Origin: Sulfurovum sp.
GTDB taxonomy: Bacteria; Campylobacterota; Campylobacteria; Campylobacterales; Sulfurovaceae
Reading direction: 5' to 3'
Length of the DNA stretch: 64,000 nucleotides
Assembly: GCA_027081115.1 (NCBI GenBank)
Contig: JALWLD010000054.1
Location: 61,375 to 125,374 of the forward strand
How positions within the stretch are numbered: position 1 is the first letter of the stretch; each line of letters starts with the position of its first letter. The notes beneath the pieces are model-generated. The model made no database searches, was not told the DNA's origin, and worked only from the letters and a program-made list of their open reading frames with translations. Below, piece after piece: positions 8,558-16,610 of this stretch. The translations under genes were made by a program, and so were the position numbers.

Positions 8558-9466
8558 ATGAAAACAATATTTCAAGATATAGAGTATCTTCAAAAAAATA
8601 CTGAAGACAAGAAGGCAAAACAGATACTTAAAGAGCTTGAGCAGAACGTTCATTTGCTTAAAACAAAGAGTGGTCTTACTCAACTTATGAATAAGAAAAA
8701 ACTTGCAAAGATTACACGTAATGTGGAGTATGAAGAGGAGTTGAAAGATCTTCAAGTTGAATTGATAAAACTGCAAAATTGGGTCTATGAGAATAACAAA
8801 CGGATCATGATTATTTTTGAAGGGCGTGATGCTGCGGGGAAGGGTGGTGCGATCAAACGTTTTACACAGTATCTTAACCCAAGAAAATTTAGAGTAGTTG
8901 CTCTTCAGAAACCAACAGAGGTTGAGACCGGTCAGTTCTATTTCCAACGTTATTTCCAACATTTGCCAAACCCCGGAGAGATCACATTTTTTGACCGATC
9001 CTGGTATAATCGCGCTATTGTTGAACCGGTCTTTGATTTTTGTACCAAAGAGCAGTATGAGAAGTTCATGAAGCAGGTACCAGAGATCGAACATTCATTG
9101 ATAGATGATGGGATCATATTTATTAAGTTTTGGTTCTCTATTACCAAAGAGAATCAGCAGAAACGTTTTAAAGAGCGTATGACAAATCCTTTAAAGCACT
9201 GGAAATTGAGTCCTGTTGATCAAAAAGCACAAGAGATGTGGGACAAAGTGACACACTATAAAGAGGAGATGTTTTCTCGTTCACATACAGGGTATGCCCC
9301 ATGGATCATTGTGAACAGTAACGATAAAAAGAAGGCAAGACTTGAGTCTATACGTTATGTACTCTCAAGCATAGACTATGAGGGAAAAAGTGATGCGAAG
9401 ATCAACCTTCATCATGATCCTGACATAGTCGAACGTTATCATAGACGTTCACACGATGAACATTAA
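8558..9466 (+). CDS. ppk2: Polyphosphate kinase 2 family protein
   Basis: 302 residues. Uses polyphosphate to phosphorylate nucleotides, or the reverse; nucleotide preference cannot be read directly. Walker A is GRDAAGKGG (89-97) and Walker B with the lid start is FFDRSWYNR (144-152), both PPK2 hallmarks. An N-terminal helical extension of about 75 residues precedes the P-loop domain. The GAAGGAAGAAA Shine-Dalgarno supports the start at 8558. It converges with nth, the stops overlapping by 4 nt. Confidence 0.92.
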   Translation: MKTIFQDIEYLQKNTEDKKAKQILKELEQNVHLLKTKSGLTQLMNKKKLAKITRNVEYEEELKDLQVELIKLQNWVYENNKRIMIIFEGRDAAGKGGAIKRFTQYLNPRKFRVVALQKPTEVETGQFYFQRYFQHLPNPGEITFFDRSWYNRAIVEPVFDFCTKEQYEKFMKQVPEIEHSLIDDGIIFIKFWFSITKENQQKRFKERMTNPLKHWKLSPVDQKAQEMWDKVTHYKEEMFSRSHTGYAPWIIVNSNDKKKARLESIRYVLSSIDYEGKSDAKINLHHDPDIVERYHRRSHDEH

Positions 9467-10113
9467 ACCTTAAAAGTTTGGGTTGTTTTACAGTGTTTCT
9501 CCATAAAACAGCCTTCACATTCCGGTTTGACTGCTTTACATCTGTAGCGTCCAAAAAGAACCATGGCCTGATGCAGAAGATGTAGGTCGGTTTTAAACTT
9601 TTTGCTCAGTTCTTCTTCACACTTGACGGCCGTTTTTGTATCGCTTAATCCCAACCTGTGTGCAACTCTGTAGACATGAGTATCGACAGCCATAAGATTG
9701 GCTCCTGCATACTCTATCATGACTACATTGGCTGTTTTTTGTCCTACGCCAGCGAGTTTTACCAGTTCATCACGTTCAAGTGGTATTTCATCTCCATAGT
9801 TCTCTACTACAGATTGTGCCATTTTGATGAGGTTTTTGGCTTTGTTGTTGAAGAAAGAACAGGTATTGATATAAGATTTCACTTCATCCAGGTCTGCATT
9901 GGCAAGTGAGACTGGATCTGGATAAGCCTTGAAAAGAGCAGGAGTAATGATGTTTACCCGCTTGTCCGTACATTGTGCAGAGAGCATGACAGAGATAAGC
10001 AGTTCATAGAGGTTTGTGTATTCAAGTTCTGTAACAGAGTCTGGGTAATGTTCCAAAAAAAGTGCTTTGATCTCTTCAATTTCTTTCTTGGTCGCTTTTT
10101 TAACTTTTGCCAT
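9463..10113 (-). CDS. nth: Endonuclease III
   Basis: DNA glycosylase/AP lyase removing oxidised pyrimidines in base excision repair. 216 residues. Helix-hairpin-helix with catalytic lysine K126 (GVGQKTA), catalytic aspartate D144 (AVDTHVYRVAHRLG), and the iron-sulfur cluster cysteines C192-x6-C199-x2-C202-x5-C208. All key residues are intact. The start at 10113 has AAAAGGTG upstream. Confidence 0.97.
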   Translation of the reverse strand: MAKVKKATKKEIEEIKALFLEHYPDSVTELEYTNLYELLISVMLSAQCTDKRVNIITPALFKAYPDPVSLANADLDEVKSYINTCSFFNNKAKNLIKMAQSVVENYGDEIPLERDELVKLAGVGQKTANVVMIEYAGANLMAVDTHVYRVAHRLGLSDTKTAVKCEEELSKKFKTDLHLLHQAMVLFGRYRCKAVKPECEGCFMEKHCKTTQTFKV

Positions 10114-10189
10114 AATGTTGACACCTTTTTATTCATTCGGTTTAGGTGCAAAATTTTAGCATATTAATCAATGATTTACTAATCATGGA

Positions 10190-10195
10190 TATAAT
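10190..10195 (+). promoter_or_regulatory. -10 element for peb4
   Basis: TATAAT 35 nt upstream of the peb4 start, with no clear -35. The peb4 start has AAAGGAAA as Shine-Dalgarno. Confidence 0.55.
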
Positions 10196-10229
10196 CTTAA
10201 GTAAATTTTAAAAATTAAAGGAAATACAT

Positions 10230-11078
10230 ATGTTAAAACTCGCAAAAACTTCACTCTTGGCTGTAGCTGTCATGGCAACTTCTATAGTTGCTTCAGATAT
10301 CTTGGTAACGGTGAATGGTAAAAATATTACAAAACAAGATGCTGAACAATTTGTAGCAGCGGCGCAGCCTAATGCACGCTATTCACAACTTGACAAAGCG
10401 CAAAAAGATATGATTAAGCAGAGACTTGTTGAAAAAGTACTTTTTACAGAGTTGGCAAAAAAAGAAGGGGTTGAGAATGATCCTGAATTTAAAGCAGCAA
10501 TTGAAAGAATCAAAGAAGAACTTCTTGTAAATATTTGGATGAAAAAACAACTTGACAATACATTGGTAAGTGACTCTGAAGCAAAAGAGTTTTATGAAAA
10601 GAATAAAGAGAAGTTCAAACAACCTGAAACTGTTACGGCAAGTCATATCCTTGTAAAGACAGAAGATGAAGCAAAAGCGATCATCAAAGAGCTTAAATCT
10701 CTAAAAGGCGCTGCATTAAAAGAGAAATTTGTAATGTTGGCAAAAGAAAAGTCTACAGGCCCTTCAGGTCCAAAAGGCGGAGAACTAGGTACTTTTTCTA
10801 AAGCACAAATGGTGCCTGAATTTTCTAAAGCAGTCTGGGCACTCAAAGATGGTACCGTTACATTAGAAGCTGTAAAAACACAGTTTGGATACCATGTAAT
10901 CTATCTTGAAAAGAAGAATGCAGCACTTGAGCTTCCATATGAGGCAGTAAAAGATAAGATCATTGCTTCTTTAAAACAGAAACAATTTGCTGTTAAGATC
11001 GCAGAAGTAGCAAAAGAGCTTAAATCAAAAGCAAAAATTGTTGATCCGTCAGCAAAAGAAGACAGTGCAAAAAAATAA
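10230..11078 (+). CDS. peb4: PEB4/SurA-like periplasmic peptidyl-prolyl isomerase
   Basis: 282 residues. Signal peptide (about 1-21), an N-terminal SurA-like chaperone helix bundle beginning ILVTVNGKNITKQDAEQF, and a parvulin rotamase domain at about 135-230 (ASHILVKTEDEA, GPSGPKGGELGTF, FSKAVWALKDG, TQFGYHVIYLE). It escorts outer-membrane proteins through the periplasm. In Campylobacter the homologue PEB4 sits just before the fba aldolase gene; here a second SurA-like gene lies between them. Confidence 0.92.
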   Translation: MLKLAKTSLLAVAVMATSIVASDILVTVNGKNITKQDAEQFVAAAQPNARYSQLDKAQKDMIKQRLVEKVLFTELAKKEGVENDPEFKAAIERIKEELLVNIWMKKQLDNTLVSDSEAKEFYEKNKEKFKQPETVTASHILVKTEDEAKAIIKELKSLKGAALKEKFVMLAKEKSTGPSGPKGGELGTFSKAQMVPEFSKAVWALKDGTVTLEAVKTQFGYHVIYLEKKNAALELPYEAVKDKIIASLKQKQFAVKIAEVAKELKSKAKIVDPSAKEDSAKK

Positions 11079-11104
11079 CGTTTAGATAGAGGGGGAGAGT
11101 TTAT

Positions 11105-12151
11105 ATGAAGAAAATTTTTGTGCTTTTATGCACTGTTACAGGTTTGTTTGTTACTCAAGCATCAGCAGATGGGTTGAAAAATTCACTTACAAATATGATG
11201 AAGAAAAAAGAGACAACACCTGCTATGGTGGACCTCAGCACGCTTTCTGTCAATGGAAAGCCTAGAGGGGCCCAAGCTCCTGTCAAGACACGATCATCCA
11301 AGGCTGTAGTCGCTATAGTGAATGGTCATAAAATCATTAAAAAAGATGCAGATGCCTATCTTGCAAAAAGAACCAACGGTCAAGTAAAAAACTTTGACCT
11401 CCTCCCTAAAAAACAACGTATTAGACTCATCAAGGAGATGTCTGTAGCAGATGTTGCCTCTGATATGGCAGAAAAAGAGTTGTCACAGCAGGAAAAAACA
11501 GCTGTATTAACCCGTATCTGGATGCAAAAAGAAGCTAAAAAAGTCAATGTTACCGATGCACAGGTAGAAGAACTTTATGAGAACATGAAAAAACGTGCTC
11601 TTGAAAATAACAGTACCCGACCTATCCCTGAATTTTCTGCTATTAAAAACAATATGAAGATGCAAATGACTGAAAAGGCCATTATAGGTAAGTTGATGAA
11701 TGATGTGAAGATCAATGTCATTAATGCCAATATGATTGCCGGAAGTATCAATGATATTTATATTTCTATTGAAGATGCGAAAAATGCACTGCAGAGTGTT
11801 TCCAAAGGTAAAGCAAACTGGGAAACAATTTCTGACCGTGACAGACAACAACTTCTTCAAATGATCGCACCAAGTAAGCTTATTGAAGCAGCGTTGAAAA
11901 AAGATTTGACTGAAACAGAAAAGAAAATGGCTTTGTCAAACTATTGGATGCAGAATAAAATCATGAAAACAGATGTCAGTGATAAAGATTTAAAAGAAGC
12001 CTATACAAAACTTGAAAAAGCTTCCCAAAAAGCAAAGTCAAAAAAGAAATTGCCAACTTTTGAACAGTTAAAGCAGACCTTGCAGATGCAGATTGCAAAA
12101 GAGAAAGTTGTTGCAGATATTATGAAAAGTGCAAAAATAAAATTAAAGTAA
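11105..12151 (+). CDS. Tandem SurA-N-like periplasmic chaperone without isomerase domain
   Basis: 348 residues with a signal peptide (about 1-21). Two copies of the SurA/PEB4 N-terminal chaperone module: copy A about 65-200 (VVAIVNGHKIIKKDADAY, LTRIWMQKEAKKVNVTDAQV) and copy B about 217-348 (LSNYWMQNKIMKTDVSDKDL). The same WM-bearing segment occurs in the upstream PEB4 (NIWMKKQLDNTLVSDSEA). No parvulin signature is present, so isomerase activity is not expected. It lies 26 nt behind peb4 and 17 nt before fba, almost certainly one operon. It probably arose by duplication of the peb4 chaperone part; a holdase role is inferred. Confidence 0.75.
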   Translation: MKKIFVLLCTVTGLFVTQASADGLKNSLTNMMKKKETTPAMVDLSTLSVNGKPRGAQAPVKTRSSKAVVAIVNGHKIIKKDADAYLAKRTNGQVKNFDLLPKKQRIRLIKEMSVADVASDMAEKELSQQEKTAVLTRIWMQKEAKKVNVTDAQVEELYENMKKRALENNSTRPIPEFSAIKNNMKMQMTEKAIIGKLMNDVKINVINANMIAGSINDIYISIEDAKNALQSVSKGKANWETISDRDRQQLLQMIAPSKLIEAALKKDLTETEKKMALSNYWMQNKIMKTDVSDKDLKEAYTKLEKASQKAKSKKKLPTFEQLKQTLQMQIAKEKVVADIMKSAKIKLK

Positions 12152-12168
12152 GTAAGAGGAAATTTGAA

Positions 12169-13242
12169 ATGTCTACAAAAGTTTTAGATGTAGTAAATGC
12201 AGGTGTTGTAACAGGAGATGATCTCCAACGTGTTTTTGAAATTGCAAAAAATGATGGTTTTGCTCTGCCGGCAGTGAATGTGGTAAGTACCTCTTCTATC
12301 AATGCTGTATTGGAAGCAGCTAAAAATGTAAACTCACCTGTTGTTGTGCAGTTCTCCAACGGTGGAGGAGCCTACTATGCGGGTAAGGGACTACCTTCAG
12401 CTGAAGCTGCTATTTTAGGTACGATCTCCGGTGCTCAGCATGTGCATACTGTGGCAAAAGCCTATGGTGTACCTGTGGTACTTCATACGGACCATGCTGC
12501 AAGAAAACTACTTCCCTGGATCGATGCACTTCTGGATGCTTCTGAAGCGCACTTTAAAGCACATGGTATTCCTCTTTTTTCTTCACATATGATAGATCTC
12601 TCTGAAGAGCCTATTGAGGAAAATATCGCTACTTGTAAAGTTTATCTTGAACGCATGGCTAAAATGGGTATGACACTGGAGATAGAACTGGGGGTAACAG
12701 GTGGAGAAGAAGATGGTGTAGATAATACTGACATCGATAATTCACTGCTCTATACGCAACCTGAAGAGGTGGCATATGCTTATGAAGAGCTTATGAAGGT
12801 CTCTGACAAATTTACTATTGCAGCATCGTTTGGTAACGTGCATGGTGTCTATAAACCGGGTAATGTAACGTTGACACCAACGATTTTAGATAACTCTCAA
12901 GCATTCATTGAAAAGAAATACAATACATCCAAGAAGCCTGTAAATTTTGTCTTCCATGGTGGTTCAGGTTCTGAACTTTCAGATATTCGTGAAGCTATTG
13001 GTTATGGGGTGATCAAAATGAATATTGATACCGATACGCAATGGGCATTTTGGGATGGTGTAAGAGAGTATGTCGCTAAAAATCATGATTATCTTCAAGC
13101 TCAGATCGGGAATCCCGATGGTGAGGATAAACCGAACAAAAGTTATTATGATCCTCGTAAATGGCTTAGAGCTGGTGAGCTTTCTATGGTTGCAAGACTT
13201 GAACGTGCGTTTGATGATTTGAATTGTGTTGGACGTAACTAA
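12169..13242 (+). CDS. fba: Class II fructose-bisphosphate aldolase
   Basis: Zinc-dependent aldol cleavage and condensation of fructose-1,6-bisphosphate in glycolysis and gluconeogenesis. 357 residues, class IIA length. Catalytic D108 and zinc ligand H109 (LHTDHAARK), zinc ligands in GNVHGVYKPGN and VFHGGSGS, and the phosphate-binding NIDTDTQWAF. AGAGGAAA lies before the ATG. The last 17 bases overlap the next gene. Confidence 0.97.
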   Translation: MSTKVLDVVNAGVVTGDDLQRVFEIAKNDGFALPAVNVVSTSSINAVLEAAKNVNSPVVVQFSNGGGAYYAGKGLPSAEAAILGTISGAQHVHTVAKAYGVPVVLHTDHAARKLLPWIDALLDASEAHFKAHGIPLFSSHMIDLSEEPIEENIATCKVYLERMAKMGMTLEIELGVTGGEEDGVDNTDIDNSLLYTQPEEVAYAYEELMKVSDKFTIAASFGNVHGVYKPGNVTLTPTILDNSQAFIEKKYNTSKKPVNFVFHGGSGSELSDIREAIGYGVIKMNIDTDTQWAFWDGVREYVAKNHDYLQAQIGNPDGEDKPNKSYYDPRKWLRAGELSMVARLERAFDDLNCVGRN

Positions 13243-14116
13243 ATCACCTACAAATACTATCATCTTTGAAGGTCATACTTTTTATTTAAAAAGAGATGAC
13301 CTTCTTCATACAGACTTCTCTGGAAACAAAGCCCGTAAATTTTACTACTTCTTAGAAAATGATTTTCCTGATATTAAAAAGATAATCTCCTATGGCTCTG
13401 CACAGTCCAATGCGATGTATTCTCTTTCTGTACTTGCTAAGATGAGAGGGTGGGAATTTGAGTATTTTGTGGAGCATATAGCAGACTACGTAAAAGAGAA
13501 TCCTCATGGTAATTACAAAAGTGCTTTGGATAACGGGATGCAGATTCATGTAGGTCGGGGTGTCCTCTCCCCGACAAAGAATACATTGATCATAGAAGAG
13601 GGTGGACGACAAAAAGAAGCAGAGTATGGCATAAAAATTCTAGCACATGAAATAATAGAGTGGCAAAAAGAAAATAAACTAGATGAGCTAAATATTTTTC
13701 TACCCTCTGGTACAGGAACTACAGCACTATTTTTACAAAAGCATTTACCAGATAACGCAGTCTATACCAATCCATGTGTGGGTGATAGTGCGTACCTAAA
13801 GAAGCAGTTTTTAGAGTTAGAAGAGGATGAAAAAACTCATCCAACTATTTTGTCTTTAGAGAAAAAATACCATTTTGGAAAACTTTATAGAGAAAATTAC
13901 AAAATTTGGCTAAAATTACAACAACAAACGGGAGTGGTCTTTGACCTCCTTTATGACCCTCTGGGATGGCGAACCTTGACTGCTCATCCTGAGGTTATAG
14001 CTAAGCCTCTACTCTATATACACCAAGGTGGTGTGTTGGGTAATGAGAGTATGCTCCCAAGATATGAACGTAAATACAATAAAAAAGAGTTAGAAAATGA
14101 AAATATTTTACAGTAG
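13226..14116 (+). CDS. PLP-dependent ACC deaminase / D-cysteine desulfhydrase family protein
   Basis: 296 residues. Fold type II PLP enzyme; K35 in SGNKARK is the expected Schiff-base lysine, SYGSAQSNAM the substrate loop and SGTGTTALF the phosphate loop. The exact substrate (1-aminocyclopropane-carboxylate, D-cysteine or another) is undetermined. The start is GTG 13226 (or the following TTG), overlapping fba by 17 nt. Oddity: a REP-like palindromic element supplies codons 109-117 (VGRGVLSPT) between the two halves. It overlaps hisD by 20 nt, so it is translated within a tight gene run. Confidence 0.8.
   Translation: MLDVTKSPTNTIIFEGHTFYLKRDDLLHTDFSGNKARKFYYFLENDFPDIKKIISYGSAQSNAMYSLSVLAKMRGWEFEYFVEHIADYVKENPHGNYKSALDNGMQIHVGRGVLSPTKNTLIIEEGGRQKEAEYGIKILAHEIIEWQKENKLDELNIFLPSGTGTTALFLQKHLPDNAVYTNPCVGDSAYLKKQFLELEEDEKTHPTILSLEKKYHFGKLYRENYKIWLKLQQQTGVVFDLLYDPLGWRTLTAHPEVIAKPLLYIHQGGVLGNESMLPRYERKYNKKELENENILQ
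13549..13576 (+). repeat. REP-like palindromic element inside a coding sequence
   Basis: Copy 1 of a 28-nt element: TGTAG, then stem GTCGGGG (13554-13560), 8-nt loop, CCCCGAC (13569-13575), A. It matches the copy at 15714-15741 at 26 of 28 positions. A GTAG tetranucleotide at the 5' foot of a GC-rich hairpin is the signature of REP sequences mobilised by RAYT transposases. It is read in frame as VGRGVLSPT. Confidence 0.7.
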
Positions 14117-15389
14117 TGATGATACTTTTGAAGCAAACTTCAATGAACTTTTAGAGCGTGGTAAGATGGATATAGAGGGTGTAACAAACATCGTCTCAGG
14201 TCTGCTTAAAGAGATACAAACTGAAGGAAACACTGCACTTAAAGCACAGATAGCCAAGTTTGACAGATGGGAGCCTAAAGAGGATGCTGAACTTCTTGTA
14301 AGTACAAAGGATATGGCTAAAGCCTATGAGAATATAGACCCCGTACTTCGTGATGCTCTACATTTAGCCTATGACCGTATTGAGTCTTATCACCAAAAGC
14401 TTATGCCTAAGACTTGGATGGACAAAGAAGCAAATGGTACTATCTTAGGGCAAAAAGTAACAGCAGTAGACAGAGCAGGGCTATACATCCCTGGTGGAAA
14501 AGCAGCTTATCCAAGCTCACTTCTTATGAATGTCATCCCCGCACAAGTGGCAGGTGTTGAAGAGATAGTGGTTTGTACCCCAGCACCAGATAATGAGCTC
14601 AATGAGCTTTTACTCGCTGCCTGTCACCTCTGTAAAGTAACACAGGTTTACAGAGTAGGTGGAGCATCTGCTATTGGAGCAATGGCATATGGAACGGAGA
14701 CTATCCCAAAAGTAGATGTTATCACAGGGCCTGGAAATATTTTTGTGGCTACAGCTAAGAAGTTAGTCTATGGAGAAGTAAACATAGACATGATTGCAGG
14801 ACCATCTGAGATAGGTATATTAGCAGATGAAACAGCAAGAGAAGACTATCTTGCTATTGACTTGCTGAGTCAGGCAGAACATGATGAAATGGCATCGTCT
14901 ATCCTCATCACTACTGATGAAGAACTTGCTAACAGAGTAAGTGACAAAGTCGAAGAGTATTTAGGAACACTTAGTCGTGAAGAGATAGCTAGAAAGTCTA
15001 TAGAAGAGAGAGGGGCGATTATCGTTACTGCTGATATGGATGAGGCGATTGACCTTATGAATGAGATAGCACCTGAACACTTAGAAGTGGTTACCAAAGA
15101 CCCTATGGCACTGCTAGATAGTATCAAGCATGCTGGAGCCATATTCTTGGGCGAAAATACACCTGAGCCTATAGGTGACTATGTAGCAGGACCTAACCAT
15201 ACACTACCAACTGGTGGAACAGCGAAGTTCTACTCACCACTGAGTGTAGAGAACTTCTTGAAAAAGTCGTCTATCATCTCTATGTCTAAACAAGGGATGC
15301 AAGAGATAGGTGAACAGTGTGCATTGATAGCCAATACTGAAGGGTTAACTGCGCATGAGGAGAGTGTTAGGATTAGACTTAGAGATTAA
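14097..15389 (+). CDS. hisD: Histidinol dehydrogenase
   Basis: Oxidises histidinol to histidine in two NAD-dependent steps, the end of histidine synthesis. 430 residues. NAD and substrate region YIPGGKAAYPSSLLMN, ITGPGNIFVATAK, catalytic and zinc residues in SQAEHDEMASS, IAPEHLEVV and GPNHTLPTGG. It overlaps the upstream PLP enzyme by 20 nt. No other his gene is nearby. Confidence 0.96.
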   Translation: MKIFYSSDDTFEANFNELLERGKMDIEGVTNIVSGLLKEIQTEGNTALKAQIAKFDRWEPKEDAELLVSTKDMAKAYENIDPVLRDALHLAYDRIESYHQKLMPKTWMDKEANGTILGQKVTAVDRAGLYIPGGKAAYPSSLLMNVIPAQVAGVEEIVVCTPAPDNELNELLLAACHLCKVTQVYRVGGASAIGAMAYGTETIPKVDVITGPGNIFVATAKKLVYGEVNIDMIAGPSEIGILADETAREDYLAIDLLSQAEHDEMASSILITTDEELANRVSDKVEEYLGTLSREEIARKSIEERGAIIVTADMDEAIDLMNEIAPEHLEVVTKDPMALLDSIKHAGAIFLGENTPEPIGDYVAGPNHTLPTGGTAKFYSPLSVENFLKKSSIISMSKQGMQEIGEQCALIANTEGLTAHEESVRIRLRD

Positions 15390-15452
15390 GATATAGAAAT
15401 AAAATTTAAAAATTTAGATGGATTAGAAACTAAGGAATATACTATTCGTGAA

Positions 15453-15698
15453 ATGACAGATACATATTCTGATAAAGATAGAAATTTTTTAGGATTAGAT
15501 GAATCTGATATATGGATTCAAAGTAAACGTAATCCTGTCTCTATAAATGCAAAAGTAACAATACCCGATAATACTGAAACAATAGATATTGAATTTGAAA
15601 ATAAAAAAGATTTCGGTATATATATAAGTTGGTTGTGGTTTGGTGGTATAACTTTTATTCTTCTACTTGGTATTAATTCTATTTTAAACCTTTGGTAA
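15453..15698 (+). CDS. Small C-terminally anchored membrane protein, possibly a gene remnant
   Basis: 81 residues from the ATG at 15453, not recognised. A polar part (residues 1-55) is followed by one membrane helix near the end (YISWLWFGGITFILLLGI). The frame is open and coding-like all the way up to the hisD stop (15390 on, same frame, reading IEIKFKNLDGLETKEYTIRE), but no ATG/GTG/TTG exists there. The AAGGA at 15432-15436 is 16 nt from the ATG, too far for normal initiation; an ATT at 15444 would be better placed. It could be the 3' end of a decayed larger gene. Confidence 0.4.
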   Translation: MTDTYSDKDRNFLGLDESDIWIQSKRNPVSINAKVTIPDNTETIDIEFENKKDFGIYISWLWFGGITFILLLGINSILNLW

Positions 15699-15713
15699 AT
15701 CTTTTAAAAAATA

Positions 15714-15741
15714 TGTAGGTTGGGGTGCCCTCTCCCCGACA
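15714..15741 (+). repeat. REP-like palindromic element, intergenic copy
   Basis: Copy 2: TGTAG, stem GTTGGGG/CCCCGAC with a G-U pair where copy 1 has G-C, loop TGCCCTCT. It lies 15 nt after the small membrane ORF and about 100 nt downstream of the last tRNA of the minus-strand array. It may help end transcription from both sides. The rest of 15742-15842 is AT-rich with nothing recognisable. Confidence 0.7.
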
Positions 15742-15842
15742 TGAACTTGCATAAGAAAAAATAAATGTGTATTGATAGACAGATCTATCCCTATAAAAGA
15801 TAACATATAGTCGAAAAATAAATGATTGTTTTGAAAATATAA

Positions 15843-15919
15843 TGGCGCGGTGGACGAGACTCGAACTCGCGACCCCCTGCGTGACAGGCAGGTATTCTAA
15901 CCAACTGAACTACCACCGC
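15843..15919 (-). tRNA. tRNA-Asp (GTC)
   Basis: 77 nt with encoded CCA. Acceptor GCGGTGG pairs with CCACCGC; anticodon loop CTGTCAC in stem CCTGC... gives GTC. Identical to the copy at 16348-16424. It is the last gene of the array. Confidence 0.97.
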
Positions 15920-15976
15920 ACCTAAGACCAACTGAATGGTTGAAAAGAATTGTACTTTAATTAGCTTAAATGTACA

Positions 15977-16052
15977 TGGTGGTCGCTACAAGACTCGAAC
16001 TTGTGACATCTACCTTGTAAGGGTAGCGCTCTACCAACTGAGCTAAGCGACC
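15977..16052 (-). tRNA. tRNA-Val (TAC)
   Basis: 76 nt with encoded CCA. Acceptor GGTCGCT/AGCGACC, anticodon loop CTTACAA. Identical to 16175-16250. Confidence 0.97.
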
Positions 16053-16071
16053 GTATTATGTTTACTGAGAT

Positions 16072-16147
16072 TGGCGACCCCTAAAGGATTTGAACCTCTG
16101 TTTTTACGTTGAAAACGTAATATCCTTGGCCACTAGATGAAAGGGTC
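16072..16147 (-). tRNA. tRNA-Glu (TTC)
   Basis: 76 nt with encoded CCA. Acceptor GACCCTT pairs with AGGGGTC (one G-U); anticodon stem TTACG/CGTAA with loop TTTTCAA. It is the only single-copy gene in the array. Confidence 0.95.
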
Positions 16148-16174
16148 ATCAAGAATTCAACATATTGTTAAAAA

Positions 16175-16250
16175 TGGTGGTCGCTACAAGACTCGAACTT
16201 GTGACATCTACCTTGTAAGGGTAGCGCTCTACCAACTGAGCTAAGCGACC
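16175..16250 (-). tRNA. tRNA-Val (TAC), second copy
   Basis: Identical in sequence to 15977-16052; the two copies flank tRNA-Glu. Confidence 0.97.
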
Positions 16251-16267
16251 AGATATTGAATTTATAG

Positions 16268-16343
16268 TGGTGACCCTTCATGGATTCGAACCATGGGCCC
16301 ACTCCTTAAAAGGGAGTTGCTCTACCAACTGAGCTAAAAGGTC
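16268..16343 (-). tRNA. tRNA-Lys (TTT)
   Basis: 76 nt with encoded CCA. Acceptor GACCTTT/AAGGGTC, anticodon stem ACTCC/GGAGT with loop CTTTTAA. Only 4 nt separate it from the adjacent tRNA-Asp. Confidence 0.97.
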
Positions 16344-16347
16344 ACAC

Positions 16348-16424
16348 TGGCGCGGTGGACGAGACTCGAACTCGCGACCCCCTGCGTGACAGGCAGGTAT
16401 TCTAACCAACTGAACTACCACCGC
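16348..16424 (-). tRNA. tRNA-Asp (GTC), second copy
   Basis: 77 nt, identical to 15843-15919. It sits between two identical tRNA-Lys genes. Confidence 0.97.
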
Positions 16425-16452
16425 ACATGTGAACACTATAAATTAATTGTAA

Positions 16453-16528
16453 TGGTGACCCTTCATGGATTCGAACCATGGGCCCACTCCTTAAAAGGGA
16501 GTTGCTCTACCAACTGAGCTAAAAGGTC
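16453..16528 (-). tRNA. tRNA-Lys (TTT), second copy
   Basis: Identical to 16268-16343. It is the first gene of the array, about 37 nt downstream of the -10 box. Confidence 0.97.
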
Positions 16529-16564
16529 ATATTTTTGCACTTATAACTTGAATAAGTGGACGGA

Positions 16565-16593
16565 ATTATAGCTCAGAAAGCTTTGATTGTCAA
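16565..16593 (-). promoter_or_regulatory. Consensus sigma70 promoter of the tRNA array
   Basis: On the minus strand TTGACA (16588-16593), a 17-nt spacer and TATAAT (16565-16570): both hexamers perfect. Transcription should start near 16558, 30 nt before the first tRNA. It is the only promoter in the window for which I see a full -35, consistent with very high constitutive output. Confidence 0.9.
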
Positions 16594-16610
16594 GAGAATT
16601 TGGTAAAAAA

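Noticed and set aside
15843..16528. tRNA array as an integration site for a genomic island
   Set aside because: No integrase, no partial tRNA repeat and no accessory block on either side; the duplicates are full-length tRNAs.
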